Source: Nocardioides anomalus
GTDB taxonomy: Bacteria > Actinomycetota > Actinomycetes > Propionibacteriales > Nocardioidaceae
Direction of reading: 5' to 3'
DNA: 64,000 nucleotides
Assembly: GCF_011046535.1 (NCBI RefSeq)
Contig: NZ_CP049257.1
Coordinates: 1,736,001 to 1,800,000 of the forward strand
The position numbers were made by a program, and so were the translations under genes. Each line of letters starts with the position of its first letter. The stretch's first letter is position 1. A model generated the notes under the pieces. It worked only from the letters and a program-made list of their open reading frames with translations. It had not been told where the DNA came from and did not search any database. This document shows, one piece after another, positions 54,400-64,000 of this stretch.

Positions 54400-55761
54400 G
54401 TGGCCCGCAGGATCCGCTTCAACGCCTTCGCCATGAACACCGTCGGCCACCAGTCGCCGGGGCTGTGGCGCCACCCCGAGGACCGGTCGGAGCACTACAC
54501 CGACCTCGAGCACTGGACCGAGCTGGCCCGGGTGCTCGAACGCGGCGTCTTCGACGGGGTGTTCCTGGCCGACGTGCTCGGCACCTACGACCTGTACGGC
54601 GGCGACAGCGCGGCCTCGCTGCGGGCGGCGGCCCAGGTCCCGATCAACGACCCGATGATGCTCGTCCCGGCGATGGCGCTGGTCACCGAGCACCTCGGCT
54701 TCGGCGTCACCGCCAACACCTCGGCCGAGCACCCCTACCCCTTCGCAAGGCGGATGTCGACGCTGGACCACCTGACCCGGGGGCGCGTCGGGTGGAACGT
54801 CGTCACCGGCTACCTCGACTCGGCCGCCCGCAACATGGGCGCCACGCAGCTCGAGCACGACGAGCGCTACGACCAGGCCGAGGAGTACCTCGAGGTCACC
54901 CGCAAGCTGTGGGAACTGTCCTGGGAGGACGACGCGGTGGTCCGCGACCGCGTGTCGGGCGTGTTCGCCGAGCCCGCGAAGGTGCACCCGATCGGGCACC
55001 ACGGGCACTGGTTCGACGTCCCGGGCTTCCACCTCAGCGAGCCGTCCCCCCAGCGCACGCCGGTGGTCTACCAGGCCGGGGCGTCACCGCGCGGCCTGGC
55101 CTTCGCCGCCCGGCACGCTGAGGCCATCTTCGTGGGCGGCTCCAGCCCGGAGTCGCTGAGGGCCGTCGTCGGCCGCGCCCGGCAGGCGCTGCACGACGCG
55201 GGTCGCGACCCCGACGGCGTGCGGATCTACACCAAGCTCACGATCATCACCGCCGCGACCTCGCAGGAGGCGCACGCCAAGCACGCGGAGTACCTGCGCT
55301 ACGCCGACGTGGAGGGCGCCCTCGCCCTGGTGTCGGGCTGGATGGGCGAGGACCTGTCCCGGCACGACCTCGACCAGCCGCTCGGCACGGTCAGCAGCAA
55401 CGCCATCCACACCTACGCCGCGGCGTTCTCCGGGACGCGGGACGACGGCAGGCCGTGGACGGTGCGCGACCTCGGCGAGCGTGCCGCCATCGGCGGGCTG
55501 GGGTCGCTGGTCGTCGGCTCCGGGCAGGAGGTGGCCGACCAGGTCGAGGACCTCGTGGAGCAGACCGGCGTGGACGGCTTCAACCTGGCCTACGTCGTGA
55601 CACCGGGCTCGTTCGTCGACGTGGTCGAGCACGTCGTGCCGGTGCTCCAGGAGCGGGGCCGCTACCCGACGGCGTACGAGCCGGGCACCCTGCGCCACAA
55701 GCTGCTCGGTGCGGGCGACCGGCACTCCGAGCCGGTGTCGAGGGTCGGGCAGCCGGCCTAG
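54400..55761 (+). CDS. NtaA/SnaA/DmoA-family flavin-dependent monooxygenase (3 of 3), last gene of the operon
   Basis: A 453-residue luciferase-like enzyme that begins RIRFNAFAMNTVGHQSPGLW, the N-terminus of the DmoA/NtaA branch. LTRGRVGWNVVTGY and PQRTPVVYQAGASPRGLAFA follow. DmoA cleaves dimethyl sulfide, so this may act on a small organic sulfide; substrate unproven. GTG start has GAGGGG upstream. Its TAG stop shares CTAG with the TAG of the convergent GH18 gene. Confidence 0.92.
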   Translation: MARRIRFNAFAMNTVGHQSPGLWRHPEDRSEHYTDLEHWTELARVLERGVFDGVFLADVLGTYDLYGGDSAASLRAAAQVPINDPMMLVPAMALVTEHLGFGVTANTSAEHPYPFARRMSTLDHLTRGRVGWNVVTGYLDSAARNMGATQLEHDERYDQAEEYLEVTRKLWELSWEDDAVVRDRVSGVFAEPAKVHPIGHHGHWFDVPGFHLSEPSPQRTPVVYQAGASPRGLAFAARHAEAIFVGGSSPESLRAVVGRARQALHDAGRDPDGVRIYTKLTIITAATSQEAHAKHAEYLRYADVEGALALVSGWMGEDLSRHDLDQPLGTVSSNAIHTYAAAFSGTRDDGRPWTVRDLGERAAIGGLGSLVVGSGQEVADQVEDLVEQTGVDGFNLAYVVTPGSFVDVVEHVVPVLQERGRYPTAYEPGTLRHKLLGAGDRHSEPVSRVGQPA

Positions 55762-56726
55762 CGCAGCGGGTCGGCCGAGCCGAGCCGCCACAGGGCGATG
55801 CCGTGCAGCCCGAGGTCGCCGGCCAGCTCTTGGCGAAGGGCTACGGACCGGGCGTCGGACCACCACAGGCGGGTGCCGTCGGAGAGCCGGGCCGTCCACT
55901 CGCCGGCGCCGTCCCGCCAGCGGGCGGTGGCGCCGTCACGGGCCACGAGCTGGCGGGCCTGCTTCGGCGAGACGGTGCGCCCGCCTGGCCAGGTGTAGCC
56001 GTAGCCGGCCACACCCAGGTCGACCTTGGCCGCCGGCACGACGGTGGTCACCACGGCGACGGCGCGGCGCTGCCAGGGCAGGGCGCCGACCGGGCCGGGA
56101 CCGGACCACGGACCGTGCTGGTCGTAGGTCATGAGGGCCAGCGAGTCGACGGCGGCACCGAGCTCGGCCAGCCGGTAGCCGCGCGCGACGTACTCCTCGG
56201 CGCGATCGGAGGCCATCACCGCGATCGAGACGGTCTTCTCCGCCGGGAGCAGCTGCTGGAGCCGGGTGACGAGGGCGAGCAGCCCGTCGGCGTCGCCGCG
56301 GCGCAGGGACTCGAGGTCGACCTGGATGCCGTCCCAGCCCTGCGCGGCGGCCGCCGTGGCGAGCTGGCCGGCCACGGCCTCCACGTGCGCCGGGTCGCGC
56401 AGCAGCCGGGCGCCGGCGCGGGGGTCGAAGTCGCCGAGCCGGTCGCTGTAGTTGCTCACCAGCAGCTCCGCGCGCAGCCCGTGCGTATGGGCGAGGGCGG
56501 CCATCCGGCCGTCGGTGGTAGACACGCGGGTGCCGCGGGGCGAGAGCGTCACCCCGTCCACGCCGAGGGTGCTGAACGCGTGCCCGTCGCGGGCGATGAG
56601 CGACTCGGGCGCGTCGCCGTAGACGTAGCCGGTCGAGTGCAGCGGCTCGACCGCGCCCGCCGGCGGCGCCACGAGCGCGAGGAGGGCCAGCAGGACGGTG
56701 AGGAGCACGGCGCGCACGACGGACAC
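55758..56726 (-). CDS. Secreted GH18-type glycosyl hydrolase (YaaH-like)
   Basis: A 322-residue secreted protein with a Sec signal peptide (VVRAVLLTVLLALLALVAPP, cut after about AGA). The catalytic motif is DGIQVDLE at 132-139, as DxxDxDxE, where Glu139 would be the acid. MASDRAEEYVARGY and YDQHGPWSGPG follow. The domain resembles YaaH/SafL-type enzymes that cut amino sugars in peptidoglycan or chitin; there are no LysM repeats. It converges with the sulfur operon, with four bases of overlap. Confidence 0.88.
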   Translation of the reverse strand: MSVVRAVLLTVLLALLALVAPPAGAVEPLHSTGYVYGDAPESLIARDGHAFSTLGVDGVTLSPRGTRVSTTDGRMAALAHTHGLRAELLVSNYSDRLGDFDPRAGARLLRDPAHVEAVAGQLATAAAAQGWDGIQVDLESLRRGDADGLLALVTRLQQLLPAEKTVSIAVMASDRAEEYVARGYRLAELGAAVDSLALMTYDQHGPWSGPGPVGALPWQRRAVAVVTTVVPAAKVDLGVAGYGYTWPGGRTVSPKQARQLVARDGATARWRDGAGEWTARLSDGTRLWWSDARSVALRQELAGDLGLHGIALWRLGSADPLR

Positions 56727-56770
56727 CCTGCCACGGTCCGGTTTCCCGGCGAGAGCGCGTGAGCGTCTCC

Positions 56771-56776
56771 TAGATT
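56771..56776 (+). promoter_or_regulatory. Leaderless -10 box TAGATT for the cupin gene
   Basis: Six bases (GCTCCC) lie between it and ATG 56783. Confidence 0.65.
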
Positions 56777-56782
56777 GCTCCC

Positions 56783-57220
56783 ATGAGCGAGGTCATCACC
56801 AGCGGTGTGCTGAGCGTCTCGCGCGGCGAGGTCGAGCTCGCCGACCACCCGATCAACCCCGACTGGGTCCTCGAGGGCCGGCCCCTGGCCCGCATCTCGG
56901 AGTGGGCCGAGAGCGCCGACGGCAGCGCCTCGCACTGGACCTGGGACTGCACCGCCGGCCGGTTCCGCTGGTACTACGACGTCGACGAGACCATCGTGAT
57001 CATCGAGGGCGGCTGCTCCATCCAGGTCGACGAGGAGCCGCCCGTGCTGCTCGGCGTCGGCGACGCGGCGTACTTCCCGGCCGGCCACTGGGTCACCTGG
57101 ACCGTCGAGCACTACGTCCGCAAGCACGCCGTCGTGCGCGTCCCGGTGCCCCGCACGATGCGGTACGTCGTCAACGGCTTCGGCCGGCGCACCCACCGGC
57201 TGCGCGACGCGATGCCCTAG
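56783..57220 (+). CDS. Cupin-fold protein (ethanolamine/DUF861-like)
   Basis: A 145-residue single cupin. The core is [27 protein letters not shown], then [27 protein letters not shown]. The two metal-site segments are not of the HxHx(n)E form, so a plain cupin-like fold with weak metal binding is more likely. TAGATT six bases upstream fixes its start. It precedes EfeO by 29 bases, which might be coincidence. Confidence 0.8.
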   Translation: MSEVITSGVLSVSRGEVELADHPINPDWVLEGRPLARISEWAESADGSASHWTWDCTAGRFRWYYDVDETIVIIEGGCSIQVDEEPPVLLGVGDAAYFPAGHWVTWTVEHYVRKHAVVRVPVPRTMRYVVNGFGRRTHRLRDAMP

Positions 57221-57234
57221 TCCTCTGCCTGGCT

Positions 57235-57240
57235 TACGCT
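57235..57240 (+). promoter_or_regulatory. Possible -10 box TACGCT for efeO
   Basis: Nine bases before ATG 57250. This would allow expression of efeO-efeB separately from the cupin gene. Confidence 0.4.
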
Positions 57241-57249
57241 GTCGGCGCC

Positions 57250-58443
57250 ATGGCCCCCACCCGCCGGCGCCGCCTCGTCGTGACGTCCCTCGTGCTCGCC
57301 GTCGCGGCCACGTCCGCGACGGTCGTCGCGGCGGTGACCACGGGCGAGCACCGGCCAGCCGCGGCCGAGTCGGGCGCCGAGCCCGGCGCGGCCCCGGCCG
57401 CGGTGGACGTCTCGCTCACCGACTGCGGCTCGACGTGGATGCCCGGCCCGGCCGGCGAGCAGGAGCTCACCCTGCGCAACGCCGACCTGCGCTCGGGAGA
57501 GGTGCGCGTCCTCGGCGTGGACGCGGCGCACCGCGAGCAGGTCTTCGCCGAGGTCGAGCCGCTGGGCCCGGGCACGACGGTGACCGTGCACGTGCGGCTG
57601 GCCGCCGGGCAGTACGCCCTGCAGTGCCTGTTCGAGGAGCAGTCGCCGGTCACCGGGCCGGCGCGGGAGCTGACCGGGCCGGGCGCGGGCGTGCGCGGCG
57701 TCGTGCCCGTCCCGCAGGACCAGCTGATCCGGGCCACGCTGCGCTACACCCGCACGGTCCGCAGCCGGCTGCCCGCGATCGAGCAGCAGACCCGGGCGCT
57801 GGCCGCCGCCGTCGCGCGGGGGCACGTCGCCGCCGCCCGGCGGTCCTGGCTCGAGGCGCACGCCGGCTACGCGCGGCTCGGCGCGGCGTACGGCGCGTTC
57901 GGCGACCTCGACGGCGTCCTCGACGGCGTGCCCGACGGGCTGTTCCACCGGGTCGAGCGGGTCCTCTGGGACCCCGCGGGCAGCCCCCGGGGCGCTGCCA
58001 CCGAGGCGCTGGCCGACGCGCTGGCCGACGCGGTGCACCGGCTCCGTGCGGAGCTGGCCGGCGCCCAGCTGGACCCCGTGGAGTTCACCGTGCGCGCCCA
58101 CGAGATCGCGGAGAACCTGCTCCGGCCGGTGCTCACCGGCGACGCCGACTTCGGCAGCCACAGCGACCTGCGCACGGTCGCGGCCGGACTGGACGGCACG
58201 CGCACCGTGCTGAGCCTGGTCCGCGAGCCGCTGGCCTCCCGCTACCCGCACCTGTCCCGGCTGTTCCGCGAGCTGCGGCAGGCCCGCCGGCTGGTCGCGC
58301 GCCTCGCGAGCGGCCCGATGGGGAGCACGGCGATCGCCGACTGGCCGACCGCGCAGCGGCAGCGCGTCGACGCGGTCGTGGCCGAGCTGGCCGAGCACCT
58401 GGCCTCGGTCGCGACGGTCCTCGAGCCCCGGAGGGTGACGTGA
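57250..58443 (+). CDS. efeO: Iron uptake protein EfeO (cupredoxin plus M75 domain)
   Basis: A 397-residue exported protein. After an N-terminal hydrophobic segment ([19 protein letters not shown]) it has a cupredoxin-like region (about 50-130; [22 protein letters not shown]) and a helical M75/imelysin region from ~160 ([39 protein letters not shown]). EfeO binds Fe or Cu and hands it to the membrane permease EfeU. The overlap by 4 bases with efeB fits the usual efeUOB pair. No efeU is seen here. Confidence 0.9.
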   Translation: MAPTRRRRLVVTSLVLAVAATSATVVAAVTTGEHRPAAAESGAEPGAAPAAVDVSLTDCGSTWMPGPAGEQELTLRNADLRSGEVRVLGVDAAHREQVFAEVEPLGPGTTVTVHVRLAAGQYALQCLFEEQSPVTGPARELTGPGAGVRGVVPVPQDQLIRATLRYTRTVRSRLPAIEQQTRALAAAVARGHVAAARRSWLEAHAGYARLGAAYGAFGDLDGVLDGVPDGLFHRVERVLWDPAGSPRGAATEALADALADAVHRLRAELAGAQLDPVEFTVRAHEIAENLLRPVLTGDADFGSHSDLRTVAAGLDGTRTVLSLVREPLASRYPHLSRLFRELRQARRLVARLASGPMGSTAIADWPTAQRQRVDAVVAELAEHLASVATVLEPRRVT

Positions 58444-59663
58444 CGGGCATCGCGCGGCGCGGGCTGCTGCGCGCCGGCGCGGTCGGCGCTCTCGGCGGCG
58501 CGGTCGGCGGCGCGTCTCTCGGGCCGGACCTCCGAGCCGGCGCCCAGGACGGCACCGCGCCGGCGGAGCCGATCGCGTTCCACGGCGTGCACCAGCCGGG
58601 CGTCACCCGCGACGTGACCGCGTCGGCGGCGTACGTCGCGCTGGACGTGGTCGGGCACCGGCGCGGCGAGCTCGCCGACGCGCTGCGCACGTTGACCGAG
58701 CGGGCGCGGTTCCTCAGCACCGGCGGGCGGCCGCCGGACGTCGGCCTCACCGCGCCGCCGGCGGACTCCGGCGTGCTCGGCCCGGAGGTGCCCGCCGACG
58801 GCCTGACCGTGACGGTCTCGGTGGGGGCGAGCCTGTTCGACGACCGCTTCGGGCTGCGCCGGCTGCGGCCACGACGGCTGACCACGATGACGCCGTTCCC
58901 CGACGACGACCTCGACCCCGCCCTGTGCCACGGCGACCTCCTGCTCGTGCTGGCCGCGCCGCACCCGGACACCGTCGTGCACGCGCTGCGCGACCTGCTC
59001 CGGCACACCCGGGGCGCGCTGCAGCCGCGCTGGCGGGTGGACGCCTTCGCCTCGCCCCCGCGGCCCAGCGGCACGCCTCGCAACCTGATGGGCTTCATGG
59101 ACGGCTCGGCCAACCCCACCGAGGACGAGTACGACCGGCTCGTCTGGGCCGACCCGGCCCGGGAGCCGGCCTGGGCCGCCGGAGGCAGCTACCAGGCCGT
59201 GCGGGTGATCCGGATGCTCGTGGAGTTCTGGGACCGCGTGGGCCTCAACGAGCAGGAGCGGATGATCGGCCGGCGCCGCGACACCGGTGCGCCGCTGTCC
59301 GGCTCGGTCGAGACCGACCGGCCCGACTACACCGCCGACCCCGTCGGTGCGACCACGCCGCTGGACGCCCACATCCGGCTCGCCAACCCGCGCACGCCGG
59401 CGACCGACGGCAGCCGGATGCTGCGCCGCGCGCACAACTACGACCGCGGCCTGGACCTCGACGGCGACCTCGACATGGGGCTGGTCTTCACGGCGTACCA
59501 GAGCGACCTGCACCGGGCGTTCGTCACCGTGCAGAAGCGGCTGGCGGGCGAGCCGCTGACCGACTACGTCTCGCCCATCGGCGGCGGCTACTTCTACGCG
59601 CTGCCCGGCGTCCGCGACACGGCCGACTTCTATGGGCAAGGGCTCGTCTCCGGCGTAACGTGA
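58440..59663 (+). CDS. efeB: Deferrochelatase/dye-decolorising peroxidase EfeB
   Basis: A 407-residue Tat-exported DyP peroxidase. RRGLLRAG at 6-13 is the Tat motif. The DyP motif GFMDGS is at 218-223 with Asp221, and the proximal heme His is His332 in RRAHNYDRG. It oxidises Fe2+ or removes iron from heme in the cell envelope. Its GTG overlaps the efeO stop. The next gene follows after 6 bases, so it is probably co-transcribed. Confidence 0.93.
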   Translation: MTGIARRGLLRAGAVGALGGAVGGASLGPDLRAGAQDGTAPAEPIAFHGVHQPGVTRDVTASAAYVALDVVGHRRGELADALRTLTERARFLSTGGRPPDVGLTAPPADSGVLGPEVPADGLTVTVSVGASLFDDRFGLRRLRPRRLTTMTPFPDDDLDPALCHGDLLLVLAAPHPDTVVHALRDLLRHTRGALQPRWRVDAFASPPRPSGTPRNLMGFMDGSANPTEDEYDRLVWADPAREPAWAAGGSYQAVRVIRMLVEFWDRVGLNEQERMIGRRRDTGAPLSGSVETDRPDYTADPVGATTPLDAHIRLANPRTPATDGSRMLRRAHNYDRGLDLDGDLDMGLVFTAYQSDLHRAFVTVQKRLAGEPLTDYVSPIGGGYFYALPGVRDTADFYGQGLVSGVT

Positions 59664-59669
59664 CGGCCT

Positions 59670-61332
59670 GTGCCTCGTCGCCTGGGAACCGTGCTCACCC
59701 TCTGCTCCGCCGGGACCGCGGCCCTCGCCGTCGCGCTCGTCCCGGCCTCCGACGCCGCCGCCCCGGTGGCCGCGTCCCCGCGTGCGGTCGCGGCGGCGCC
59801 CGACGCCGTCCCGGCGGTCCCGGCGGTCCTCGCGGCCAAGGCCAAGACGAAGACTCCGATCAAGCACGTGGTGGTGATCTTCGACGAGAACGTGTCCTTC
59901 GACCACTACTTCGGCACCTACCCCAAGGCGACCAACCAGGGCGGCACGAGGTTCAAGGGCGCCCAGGGCACCCCCAAGGTCGACACCCTCAAGACCGCCA
60001 AGCTGCTCAAGAGCAACCCCAACCTCTACAAGCCGTTCCGGCTCTCCCCGGACCAGGCGCTGACCTGCGACCAGAACCACGCCTACACCCCCCGAGCAGA
60101 ACGCCTACGACGGCGGCAAGATGGACCAGTTCGTCCAGCAGGTCAGCCGCGACACCTGCACCGGGATGTTCGGCGCCCCCGGGCTGACCATGGGCTACTT
60201 CGACGGCAACACCGTGACCGGGCTGTGGAACTACGCCCAGCGCTTCGCGATGTCCGACTCCTTCTTCAGCACCGTCTTCGGCCCCTCCACGCCGGGTGCG
60301 CTCAACCTGGTCTCGGGCAACACCCACGGCTTCGTCGAGCTCGACAGCGTCACCGGCGCGCAGTCCAACCCGCCGAGCACCGCGACGCTGTCCGGCGCGG
60401 ACGCCACCGGCGTCGGCACCGTCAACAACGACCCGCAGCCGTACTACGACGACTGCTCGGCCGGCAACCACACCGTCCCGGCCAAGCTGGTCACCAGCAA
60501 GGGCCGCAACATCGGCGACCTGCTCAACGCCAAGGGCGTCACGTGGGGCTGGTTCCAGGGCGGCTTCGCGCCGACCGTCCCGTCCGTGGCCGGCAGCTAC
60601 GCGCAGTGCGGCGCCACCCACCAGAACATCGGCGGCGGCAGCAGCCTGGACTACATCCCGCACCACAACCCGTTCTCCTACTACCAGTCGACGGCCAACC
60701 CCCACCACCTGCCGCCGATGTCGATCGCGGCCGTGGGCAAGACCGACCAGGCCAACCACAACTACGACCTGTCGGTCTTCGGTCAGGCCCTCGAGGCCGG
60801 GAGCCTGCCGTCGGTGAGCTTCCTCAAGGCGAGCGCCTACCAGGACGGCCACGCGGGCTACTCCGACCCGATCGACGAGCAGCACTTCCTGGTCAGCCAG
60901 ATCAACGCGATCCAGAAGTCGAAGTACTGGAAGGACACCGCGATCGTCGTGGCCTACGACGACTCCGACGGCTGGTACGACCACCGCGCCGCCGGGCTCA
61001 AGGCCGGCTCGGCCCTGCCCGGCCTCGACTCGCCGATGTGCGCCGCCGTCGCGGCCCCCGCCGGTCAGCCCGGCCGCTGCGGCCCCGGCCCCCGGCTCCC
61101 GCTGCTCGTCATCTCGCCGTACGCCCGCGCCAACCACGTCGACCACCACGCGACCGAGCAGGCGTCGGTCCTGAGGTTCATCGAGGACAACTGGGGTGTC
61201 GGCCGGATCGGCGACGCCTCGGCCGACGAGCGGGCCGGCTCGCTTAAGCACCTCTTCGACTTCAAGCACCGGCGCACCATCAAGCTCCTGCTCAAGGACA
61301 CCGGCGCGGTCAAGCGGCTCACCGGGAAGTGA
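59670..61332 (+). pseudogene. Secreted phospholipase C/acid phosphatase-like protein, frameshifted in a C run
   Basis: Begins at GTG 59670 with a signal peptide, then KHVVVIFDENVSFDHYFGTYP, the metal-binding opening of the PLC/AcpA phosphoesterases. After HAYTP the frame breaks in six C at 60088-60093. With five C it would read EQNAYDGGKMDQFVQ and then SDSFFSTVFGPSTPGALNL, DDSDGWYDH, LLVISPYARANHVDHH, giving about 553 residues. The intact remainder argues for an extra C. It overlaps the SMP-30 gene by 4 bases. The enzyme would act on phospholipid or phosphate esters outside the cell. Confidence 0.82.
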
Positions 61333-62234
61333 GCCCCACGGTCCTGCCCGTCCCCGGTCCGGGCGCCGAGGACGTGGTGGTCGGCGCCGACGGCGCGGCG
61401 TACACCGGGACCGAGGACGGCGCGCTGTGGCGGGTGACGGCGACCCGCGTCGAGCGCGTCGCCGACACCGGCGGCCGGCCGCTCGGGATCGAGCTCGACG
61501 GCGCGGGCCGGCTGGTGGTCTGCGACGCCCGCCGCGGGGTGCTGCGCGTGGACCCCGCGACCGGCGCGGTCGAGGTGCTCGTGGACGCGGTCCGCGACGT
61601 GCCGATGGCCTTCTGCAACAACGCGGCGCTGGCCGCCGACGGCACGATCTGGTTCACCGACTCCTCCCGGCACTACGGCATCGAGGACTACCAGGGCGAC
61701 ATCGCCATGGCCACGCGCTCGGGCCGGCTGCTGCGGCGGGACCCGGACGGGACGGTCGGCACCGCGCTGGACGGCCTGGACTTCGCCAACGGGGTGGCGC
61801 TGGCCGCCGACGAGTCGTACGTCGCGGTGGCCGAGTCCGGCGCCTGCACGCTCGTCCGGCTGTGGCTGACCGGAGCGAGGGCGGGGGAGCGGGAGCTGCT
61901 GGTGCCCGAGCTGCCCGGCTACCCGGACAACGCGGCCCTGGGCTCCGACGGCCTGGTGTGGGTGGCGATCGCCGGCCCGCGTGTGGCGTTGGCCACGCGC
62001 ATCCGCCGCGGCCCGCGGTGGCTGCGCCGGGTCGCCGCCGCGACGCCGAGGCGGCTGCAGCCGGCGCCGGCGCCCAGCTGCCGGGTCCAGGCCTACGACG
62101 ACGCGGGCCGGCTGGTCCACGACCTCGACCTGCCGAGCGCGCACTTCGGCTTCGTGACCGGTGTGCGGGAGCACCGGGGGCGGGTCTGGCTGAGCAGCCT
62201 GCAGGAGCCGGCGATCGCGTACGTGGACCTGTGA
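61329..62234 (+). CDS. SMP-30/gluconolactonase/strictosidine synthase-like beta-propeller protein
   Basis: A 301-residue six-bladed propeller. Blades are seen in EDVVVGADGAAYTGTEDGALW, LVVCDARRGVLRVDPATG, AALAADGTIWFTDSSRHYGIED, and DFANGVALAADESYVAVAESG, the YIIAE-like region of the strictosidine synthase group. It may hydrolyse a lactone or act as a lipid-type lactonase (paraoxonase-like); the exact substrate is unknown. There is no signal peptide. GTG overlaps the phosphoesterase gene. Confidence 0.85.
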   Translation: MSPTVLPVPGPGAEDVVVGADGAAYTGTEDGALWRVTATRVERVADTGGRPLGIELDGAGRLVVCDARRGVLRVDPATGAVEVLVDAVRDVPMAFCNNAALAADGTIWFTDSSRHYGIEDYQGDIAMATRSGRLLRRDPDGTVGTALDGLDFANGVALAADESYVAVAESGACTLVRLWLTGARAGERELLVPELPGYPDNAALGSDGLVWVAIAGPRVALATRIRRGPRWLRRVAAATPRRLQPAPAPSCRVQAYDDAGRLVHDLDLPSAHFGFVTGVREHRGRVWLSSLQEPAIAYVDL

Positions 62235-62239
62235 CTCCG

Positions 62240-62245
62240 TAGACT
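62240..62245 (+). promoter_or_regulatory. Leaderless -10 box TAGACT for dxs
   Basis: Six bases precede ATG 62252. Confidence 0.65.
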
Positions 62246-62251
62246 CGCGTC

Positions 62252-64000
62252 ATGGGTGTGCTCGACACGATCTCGGGGCCGCAGGACCTGCGGCGGCTGT
62301 CCGACGACGAGCTGACCACCCTCGCGGCGGAGATCCGGGACCGGCTGATCACGTCCTGCGCGCCCGTGGGCGGCCACCTCGGCCCCAACCTCGGCGTGGT
62401 CGAGCTGACGCTGGCCATCCACCGCACCTTCGACTCCCCGCGCGACCGCGTCGTCTGGGACACCGGGCACCAGGCCTACGTCCACAAGATGGTGACCGGG
62501 CGGGCCGCGGAGTTCGACCGGCTCCGCGTCGAGGGCGGGCTGAGCGGCTACCCGAGCCGGTCGGAGTCCGACCACGACCTGGTCGAGAACAGCCACGCCT
62601 CCACCTCGCTGAGCTACGCCGACGGGCTGGCCAAGGCCTACGCGATCCGCGGTGAGGACCGCCACGTGGTCGCGGTCATCGGCGACGGCGCGCTCACCGG
62701 CGGCATGGCCTGGGAGGCGCTGAACAACATCGCGGTGGCCGAGGACTCCCGACTGGTCATCGTGGTCAACGACAACGGCCGCTCCTACACCCCGACCATC
62801 GGCGGGCTGACGACCGCGCTGACCCGGCTGCGCACCAGCCCGCGCTACGAGCAGGTCCTCGACCTGGTCAAGCGCCGGCTGAACGCCGTCCCGGGCGTCG
62901 GCCCCGCGGCGTACGACGCGCTGCACGCCATGAAGAAGGGCGTCAAGGACGCGGTCGCACCCCAGGGGCTGTTCGAGGACCTCGGGCTCAAGTACGTCGG
63001 GCCGGTCGACGGCCACGACCGCGCAGCCGTGGAGCACGCGCTGAGCCAGGCCAAGAAGTTCGGCGGCCCGGTCATCGTGCACGCCATCACCCGCAAGGGC
63101 TTCGGCTACGACGCCGCCGAGCGCCACGAGGCCGACCAGTTCCACCAGGTGGGCCCGTTCGACCCGGACTCCGGCGAGCAGGACCCCAAGGGCACCATCT
63201 GGACCAACGCCTTCACCGAGGAGATCGTCCGGATCGGCCAGCGCCGTCAGGACGTCGTGGCCATCACCGCGGCGATGATGCACCCGACCGGGCTGCACCA
63301 GTTCCAGGCGCGCTTCCCCGAGCGGACCTTCGACGTCGGCATCGCCGAGCAGCACGCCGCGACCTCGGCGGCCGGGCTGGCCATGGGCGGCCTGCACCCG
63401 GTCGTGGCGATCTACGCGACCTTCCTCAACCGGGCCTTCGACCAGGTCCTCATGGACTGCGCGCTGCACCGCTGTGGCGTGACCTTCGTGCTCGACCGGG
63501 CCGGCGTGACCGGTGACGACGGCGCCAGCCACAACGGCATGTGGGACATGTCGATCCTGCAGGTGGTGCCCGGGCTGCGCCTGGCCGCGCCGCGCGACGC
63601 CACCCGGCTGCGCGAGCTGCTCAACGAGGCCGTCGACGTCGACGACGCCCCGACCGTGCTGCGCTTCCCCAAAGGCCCGCCGCCCGACGACGTACCGGCT
63701 GTCGACACCGTCGGTGGCGTCGACGTGCTGGTGCGCACCGGCACCCGCGACGTGCTCGTCGTGGCCGTCGGCGCCATGGCCACCACCGCGGTCGACGTGG
63801 CCGAGCGGCTGGTCGCCCAGGGCATCGGCGTCACCGTCGTCGACCCCCGCTGGGTCAAGCCCGTCGACCCGGCGCTGGTCGACCTGGCCCGCCAGCACCG
63901 GCTCGTGGTGAGCATCGAGGACAACGGCGAGACCGGTGGCTGTGGCGCCGTGCTCCTGCAGACCCTCAACGCGGCCGGCGTGACCACGCCGTTCCGCCTG
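62252..64000 (+). CDS. dxs: 1-deoxy-D-xylulose-5-phosphate synthase (cut at window end)
   Basis: 583 residues of a thiamine-diphosphate enzyme that joins pyruvate and glyceraldehyde 3-phosphate, the first step of the MEP isoprenoid pathway. [10 protein letters not shown] near residue 40 and [16 protein letters not shown] (the GDG...NN ThDP motif) are in the first domain; later [16 protein letters not shown] holds the catalytic Glu and [18 protein letters not shown]. Homologues are about 640 residues, so about 55 are missing beyond the edge. ATG 62252 has TAGACT exactly six bases upstream. acnA and dxs are often near each other in Actinobacteria; here 26 kb lies between. Confidence 0.97.
   Translation, partial: MGVLDTISGPQDLRRLSDDELTTLAAEIRDRLITSCAPVGGHLGPNLGVVELTLAIHRTFDSPRDRVVWDTGHQAYVHKMVTGRAAEFDRLRVEGGLSGYPSRSESDHDLVENSHASTSLSYADGLAKAYAIRGEDRHVVAVIGDGALTGGMAWEALNNIAVAEDSRLVIVVNDNGRSYTPTIGGLTTALTRLRTSPRYEQVLDLVKRRLNAVPGVGPAAYDALHAMKKGVKDAVAPQGLFEDLGLKYVGPVDGHDRAAVEHALSQAKKFGGPVIVHAITRKGFGYDAAERHEADQFHQVGPFDPDSGEQDPKGTIWTNAFTEEIVRIGQRRQDVVAITAAMMHPTGLHQFQARFPERTFDVGIAEQHAATSAAGLAMGGLHPVVAIYATFLNRAFDQVLMDCALHRCGVTFVLDRAGVTGDDGASHNGMWDMSILQVVPGLRLAAPRDATRLRELLNEAVDVDDAPTVLRFPKGPPPDDVPAVDTVGGVDVLVRTGTRDVLVVAVGAMATTAVDVAERLVAQGIGVTVVDPRWVKPVDPALVDLARQHRLVVSIEDNGETGGCGAVLLQTLNAAGVTTPFRL

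Noticed and set aside
55758-55761. Shared CTAG stop between two convergent genes as a regulatory feature
   Set aside because: CTAG is its own complement, so two TAG stops can coincide by chance. I see no hairpin around it.

Overview
The window is about 64 kb of very GC-rich, gene-dense actinobacterial chromosome. SepH, DUF4193, DUF3093, dut-DUF3710-OB fold-DUF3159, a CeoB/CeoC-like TrkA pair, Tat and lipobox exports, and many GTG starts with 4-base overlaps together suggest a Nocardioides-like member of Nocardioidaceae; the family assignment is inference. No rRNA, tRNA, CRISPR array, prophage or recognisable transposase is visible.

Layout. 1-2.8 kb: end of an ABC ATPase gene, a lipoprotein, panB and a VOC protein. 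3.3-8.8 kb: a GNAT/acyl-CoA-synthetase-like lysine acetyltransferase, DUF5998, an alkaline-phosphatase-fold enzyme and a COG4705 membrane protein. 8.8-14.6 kb: thymidine kinase, DUF2000, an AraC regulator with rhodanese, a quinone-oxidoreductase-like enzyme, zwf and two small proteins. 14.6-23.5 kb: a two-domain fatty acyl-CoA reductase, sepH, a sugar-lactone oxidase with an MFS exporter, ferrochelatase, an inositol-phosphatase-like enzyme and DUF4193. 24.1-33.4 kb: DUF4235, DUF3093, dut, DUF3710, OB fold, DUF3159, two TrkA-type RCK proteins, a KimA-like K+ transporter, a TrmA-type RNA methyltransferase, peptidase E and an arginase-fold protein. 33.6-43.2 kb: aconitase, two tandem secreted paralogues, a membrane protein with an ECF sigma factor, and several small metabolic genes. 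43.2-55.8 kb: a 12.5 kb single-strand sulfur-scavenging operon. 55.8-62.2 kb: a GH18 protein, cupin, EfeO, EfeB, a phospholipase C-like protein and an SMP-30 protein. 62.3 kb to the end: dxs, cut by the window edge.

The main accessory system is 43.2-55.8 kb: a four-module rhodanese protein, a SsuABC-type transporter, two DszC/SfnB-like flavoprotein monooxygenases, three NtaA/DszA-type flavin monooxygenases, an aldo/keto reductase and an SDR lacking the usual YxxxK. Its single AT-rich promoter carries a perfect inverted repeat over the -10. It looks like a route that imports organosulfur compounds, cleaves their C-S bonds and passes the sulfur to rhodanese modules.

Two window-wide patterns matter for reading the annotation. 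First, at least thirteen genes have TANNNT exactly six bases before the start codon, the signature of leaderless transcription, and this fixes several starts. Second, six otherwise intact genes are broken by one extra base, five of them in C or G runs of 5-6. This looks like uncorrected sequence error, but it must be resolved before calling those genes dead. A roughly 275 bp palindromic intergenic element occurs twice (near 2.9 and 23.7 kb).
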